Source: Glandiceps talaboti (Eukaryota; Hemichordata; Enteropneusta; Spengelidae). Taken from it: 64,000 bases of DNA. Of this stretch, positions 59,222 to 64,000 are shown piece by piece. The stretch covers positions 21,587,151 through 21,651,150 of the forward strand of contig NC_135563.1 in the NCBI RefSeq assembly GCF_964340395.1, written 5' to 3'. A program made the position numbers and the translations under genes. A model generated the notes under the pieces. That model did no database searches. It had not been told where the DNA came from and saw only the letters and a list, made by a program, of their open reading frames with translations. Position 1 is the stretch's first letter, and every line of letters starts with the position of its first letter.

Positions 59222-61470
59222 GCAGTAGTCTTTGTATTTCTGGGTTTTTCATTGGGTCATTCACACCTACAAAAAAGGGGGTGGGTTGGAGGGGAGGGGG
59301 GTCCTGCTTATTGATAGGAATGCAAGTCTAATCACCTCTCAGGATCTTCAATTGCTTTTAGGGAAAACAGGAAAAGTGCACAAAATATATATCAACTTAC
59401 ATGAATATGCTTGGCTATTTTTTGTGAGATGTTGATCTGTTGGATCATTTCCCCTAAAAACTAAGACTGCTGAACAATTTGTCAAAGGTTGTAGTAGATG
59501 TGTGGCTTCTGAAGTGTTGGAACAAGTAGTTTCATTCAATGGTTCCTTTCCAGTACTCTCTGTATTTATAACACCCTTGTAAAGTTGTAATCAAAAACAG
59601 TTGAAAAAAAATAATGCTTGTAACTTTTATAGAAGCAATTCTAGCATAGTGAGGTTGGTGACATGTCTAACTTACAAGCTTCTCAGTCTCCTTCTGATTC
59701 TCTGGACATATCAAGTGTTATTTGTGTCAAGTTAGCATAGAAAGTCCAATGTGTTGTTGTTTTAACAGTGAGTGATGTGGAAAGATGAAAGTTGTCAAGG
59801 AGTAACCATGGTTCTTAACATGCAATTACAGTTGTTAGTTCTGAACTTTTGATTTTTAGAAAACAGTCAAAAACCAACCAAAATAAGTCTTTTTGTTATG
59901 CAAGTTGACAACACTGTTGGCAATACACCTATAACTGTTTAGGTATTTGTAATACAGACTACCATTCTCCATTGATTTATCACCAACATGTGTATCTCTC
60001 ATACTCTACATCACTGGCTGTCAGATCTAGCAAATAGCAAGTTTGCTGTGAAATACTTTTTAAAATTGTGATGTATTTTGGATGTATTTATTTTTGTCGG
60101 ATTTAAGGCAAAGCATAATATTTGATGCTAAGTAAGGCTGATTTTCTATGAATCAATCTCTAAATATAATCATTTGAAATTGATAAAAATGTTAATTTTT
60201 CATCATTCACAGACCTTGTTTTTCATAAAGTAGGATGAAAAGTGGTTGTCAACATTAAATGAGAATTTAACACAGTTTAGTTCCTTTTCCTAATTCAGTC
60301 TAGGATGGTGTGCATTACAAAACCATTTTTTCATAACTTCAGCCACTAGAGGGCAGTAGTCAGTGTAGCGATCTCTTTGACCAAGAACACTAGCAAGGTC
60401 TATTCTGATGCAATGGCTAAGTTTTTACCTCACCTGCCACTAGGGGAGCTGTAACAGTGAGACTACATTATGCTTGTAAATTATTAGACCTAGCTGTATC
60501 TTTTTAACAGCATTGACACATCAGTCACTGATCAAAATAGTCTTGAATCTGCATTAGGAAGGTAGTTAAAGAAAAGCCAAGGAAGATAGCACCTATAAAG
60601 CATCGCAAGCCGTCAACAGGCCTTTGCCTCTATGTTGTCACTTGTAAAGTTAGCAAAATTGCTGGAGGGTCTCGTAGCTAGACAATTGGAAGACCTACTT
60701 TATTTGATACAAAATATGAAAGTTAATTGCAATCAGTAACTCTTTTAGAAACATTTATGTAACATTAAAAGTAGTGACATGATTAAATGCATTTAGAAAA
60801 TCCAAAATCCAGACCTTATCCTTTCATTTAGCTTTTAGAAACCATCATAACTAGGAATGTCATATTTTTTATATTAATCACAGGAAATAAATGCAAACAT
60901 GAATGAAAAGAACTTTTGATTTTTGTTCTTGGGATTTGATGAAGTGAAATAGCAAACAAATAGTATAGTTACTATGAAATGCAAGTAAGCTGGAAAAGTT
61001 GTTGAAGGCATCACTTGGTAAATATATTCGTCTTCATGAAGCAAGGTCAGCGGTTGGCAATTTGCAAGACAGAGATTTATATATTGAAAATTGAAATATT
61101 TGGAAGACCAAATTTTAGTATTTTGTATTTTTACCAGTCATTTTGTTGGCCCTTTCTGTCACATCTTGTGGTATCATAAAATGAAGCACGTCATCTCAAA
61201 ATATTAGTACAGATACTGAAAGATTTGCCATTGTTGCCCCTCCTGACAACTAAAAACATATTAACATACATTATACATGTGTAACACATGATTGTACACA
61301 GGGACGAGTCTATCAGTCTAATATTGCAATAAAACTTTACCAAATAAATCCCAGACAACCTTTATCAGAAATCATGCCTTTATTACATTGTTTGTGATTT
61401 CAAAAATCCATGTATCTTTAGTACACCATGTAATTCTTTGAAATATCCAATAAAAGATTTCATTACCAAG
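59222..61470 (+). other. Probable TMED 3' UTR and downstream DNA
   Basis: No coding sequence is seen after the TGA at 59221. AATAAA hexamers occur near 60896, 61328 and 61450; which is used cannot be told. A long 3' UTR is possible. Confidence 0.35.
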
Positions 61471-64000
61471 TTGTAGTTTGGAGAGTATTTTTTATTTGGA
61501 ATAAATCAAGTCCTTCATATAAAGTTCTATATACATTATATACTCATTATATACTCATTATGTACACTAGATACATATCATATAGTAATATGTGGTTCAG
61601 AAAGTCACATGCCACGTGTAGGTGTGTCTGTTTGTGTGTCTGCCTGAGTGTGTGTGTCAAGGTTGAAAGATTTGTAGATATCCTAGACATTTCATTGTAT
61701 AATGACACACTACAAATAATCTCCAGCCTCAAGATTTCTATCGTAGAATATTCTAAAACATCTCTAAGAACTAAACTATGAAGAATTCTCATTGAAGTAA
61801 GCCTCTATTGGAAATGGTATCATAAAACAGAAAACGACACAAGTCCTAGAATTCTTTTGATGATCCTGTTCTAAGACTTGCGACACAGGTCATGACTAGG
61901 TCACATGATCCATCACTGCAGTGACTTGTTCGTCATAAAATACCACACCTCTTCATTCAGCCAGAGAATTAAAATCACAGTATCACCCAGTCATGTTAAA
62001 AAATATCTGATATGTTTTTTCTTCTTTCAATTGGCACTTGGGCTTTCTTCAAAATGTTTTTTTTTTTTTCTAAACCTATTAAAGCAGAAATTAGAAGTCC
62101 TGAGAAGTAAATACAAATTCTACAAAGATGTCCTGTTCCATTAGACAGGGTGCAATTTTTTTTAATAATGAAATTAGTTGCAATGTATGCCTTTGTACAT
62201 TATTGATGTCGAAATTGTTACATTCTACATTTTTATATTTCTACGTTATCAGACATTTCTATCGTTACCTACATTATTGGAAGCAGTTTCTTTATTTCAA
62301 AGACCAGCTGGGCTAACACAAAAAATGGATGGGCATCATCATTAGAATCATGTCTGATATAGTATTATCATTTTGTACAGTACTTGCAACTTCTCAAATT
62401 CAACTTATTTGGATTAGAAATATTCAACTAGTAACAACATACACTTCTTAATTTGTGTTGAAAGACTAGCAATGTATATAATAGATTCCAGAATTACACA
62501 TACATGCATTCGCTACATATTCTGCACTGTACACACTTTGCTACAGGCAATTATTTGTTAGTCTAGTTCCTATACAGTATCGTTATGATTTATACCTGTG
62601 GTTAGAACCACATGCTGGTCATTTAGACTAATTATTTGTCGACTTCAAGAAAAGACGAAAAATGCGAAGTGCATGTATGCCTTTTGTTACCACACTAAAG
62701 GCTATGCAAAAAGGTGGCCACCTTGAACCATTAACCATTCGACTGTAAAATATGTTGTGTCACTTCTTATCTCACCAGCCTTGTGCTTTATCCAGTGAAA
62801 GGGGTTACCTGGCCTGTGAGGGCGCCCCATCAAAGTGTACCTTGCACTTCAGATTAATCGACAAAAAATTCACAGAATTTTTAGTCACCGAGTTTTTTCT
62901 AATATATTGAAATAAAAATCAGTCCTATCCCGTGAGGCATTGGTGAACAAATTAGCAGCATAAAAGTAAGTCGTAAAAATTCACTTATGTATAGTACAAA
63001 AATATCATTCCAATTTTACAAAAGAAATTCAATTCACTGATCAAACTTTGGGGAAGAAATTGAAAATTCAATTCACAGTTGGAATGTTTGTAAGTAAAAA
63101 AGACCCTGTAAAGTTTATATATAAAACAAAGGCCTATAAGTAAAGTGTATGTACAGCTTTTCTTTAACAATAACACCATCTTAATAATTTGTACATAAAA
63201 ATATGAAAGATCAAATTATCTAAAACTATTTATACTCTCTTTACAAAAGTGAATAAAAAGTTTAGCAATAAAAAATAGAAGCATGTGAATAAGCCTATTA
63301 AAATTTGAAAACAAATTTTTCTGTTTATAAATAACTGCAAATCATATCTCAATTTGAAGTTTACTGTTAGTTAAATTCTATTCTAAGGTTCATGGTTTAC
63401 TATGCCAATAAACTTGCCAATATGAAAATGTCCACCATCCAAACAATTCCTTTAATTACAGATAGATGGATGTCCATTGTATTGAGGTAAATGTTCATTG
63501 TATACAGGTAAATGTATACAAGTAACTGACTACCATACAGGTAACTGTTCATTGTATACAGGTAAGTGTTCACTGTATACAGGTAAGTGTTCATATACAG
63601 GTAAGTGTTCACTGTATACAGGTAACTTCACAGTATACAGGTAAGTGTTCATATACAGGTAAGTGTTCACTGTATACAGGTAACTGTCCACTATATACAG
63701 GCAACTGTTTTATTGAGGGGTTTTGTGCATTAAAATAGCAGGGACAAATTACATCCAATTAATTTGGCACTTGAAATAAAAACTATATACAAATCATACA
63801 TTGTTATATGAAATAATACACTAATTTCTACCATATACATATATTTATAATTTTTTGACACATTGTTTTCCAACGTTCAGTATTGTTGAAGTACTCATGC
63901 TCTGTGAGTATATTTGTACAATAGATTTTAACTGCATGTAATACTACTTTTAGATAATACAAATTGCCATCCAGTCACAAGGGCTACATGGAATTAGCAT
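61471..64000. other. Gene-free end of window
   Basis: No splice-supported coding exon. Contains a third GTACCTTAC-family copy at about 62770-62852 (GTGAGGGCGCCCCATC, GTGTACCTTGCAC) and the 21-bp array at 63481. A gene could lie just beyond the right edge. Confidence 0.5.
63481..63708. repeat. 21-bp minisatellite
   Basis: TGTTCACTGTATACAGGTAA plus G, about 10 degenerate copies. The units contain CAGGTAAGT, a perfect splice donor word, repeated many times on plus. Confidence 0.85.

Overview
This is a window of animal nuclear DNA. The genes are split by GT-AG introns and the protein families are metazoan. The DNA is AT-rich and unusually full of microsatellites, minisatellites and short palindromic mobile elements. 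The species cannot be named from sequence alone. Gene content (a SUEL-type lectin module, a Cys-loop receptor, a single TMED4/9 gene) and the repeat style suggest a marine invertebrate bilaterian, possibly a non-vertebrate deuterostome or a lophotrochozoan (inference).

The window holds four protein genes. (1) On the minus strand, 38250 down to 1925, a 19-exon gene can be joined into one open frame of 1193 codons. It encodes a signal peptide, a SUEL-lectin-like module, a glycosyltransferase family 14 domain related to peptide O-xylosyltransferase (XYLT), a xylosyltransferase-type C-terminal domain, a long acidic tail and a C-terminal membrane helix. This is the most unusual object in the window. 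(2) On the minus strand, 44022-42913, a single coding exon encodes a 369-residue protein of unknown function with a spliced 5' leader. (3) On the plus strand, 47879-54426, a Cys-loop ligand-gated channel subunit with an anion-channel-type M2 is encoded by eight exons, the last containing a 144-nt stop-free intron. (4) On the plus strand, 56096-59221, four exons encode a p24 cargo receptor, the TMED4/TMED9 type, with a housekeeping-style promoter.

Layout: 1-1924 is flank with a 66-bp minisatellite. 1925-38250 is the large gene, whose introns carry CA/GT, CT and GA microsatellites, 67-bp, 59-bp, 31-bp, 32-bp and 24-bp arrays, LINE reverse transcriptase remnants and several inverted-repeat elements; intron 1 alone is 11.7 kb. 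38251-42912 is a repeat-bearing spacer between the 5' end of gene 1 and the 3' end of gene 2. 44260-47878 is spacer with an ATATG array, TTTA and GA tracts. 47879-59221 holds the two plus-strand genes, with little spacing. 59222-64000 is the TMED 3' UTR followed by gene-free DNA.

The genes are not an operon and need not work together. Two of them (the XYLT-like protein and TMED4/9) would act in the secretory pathway, which may be coincidence.
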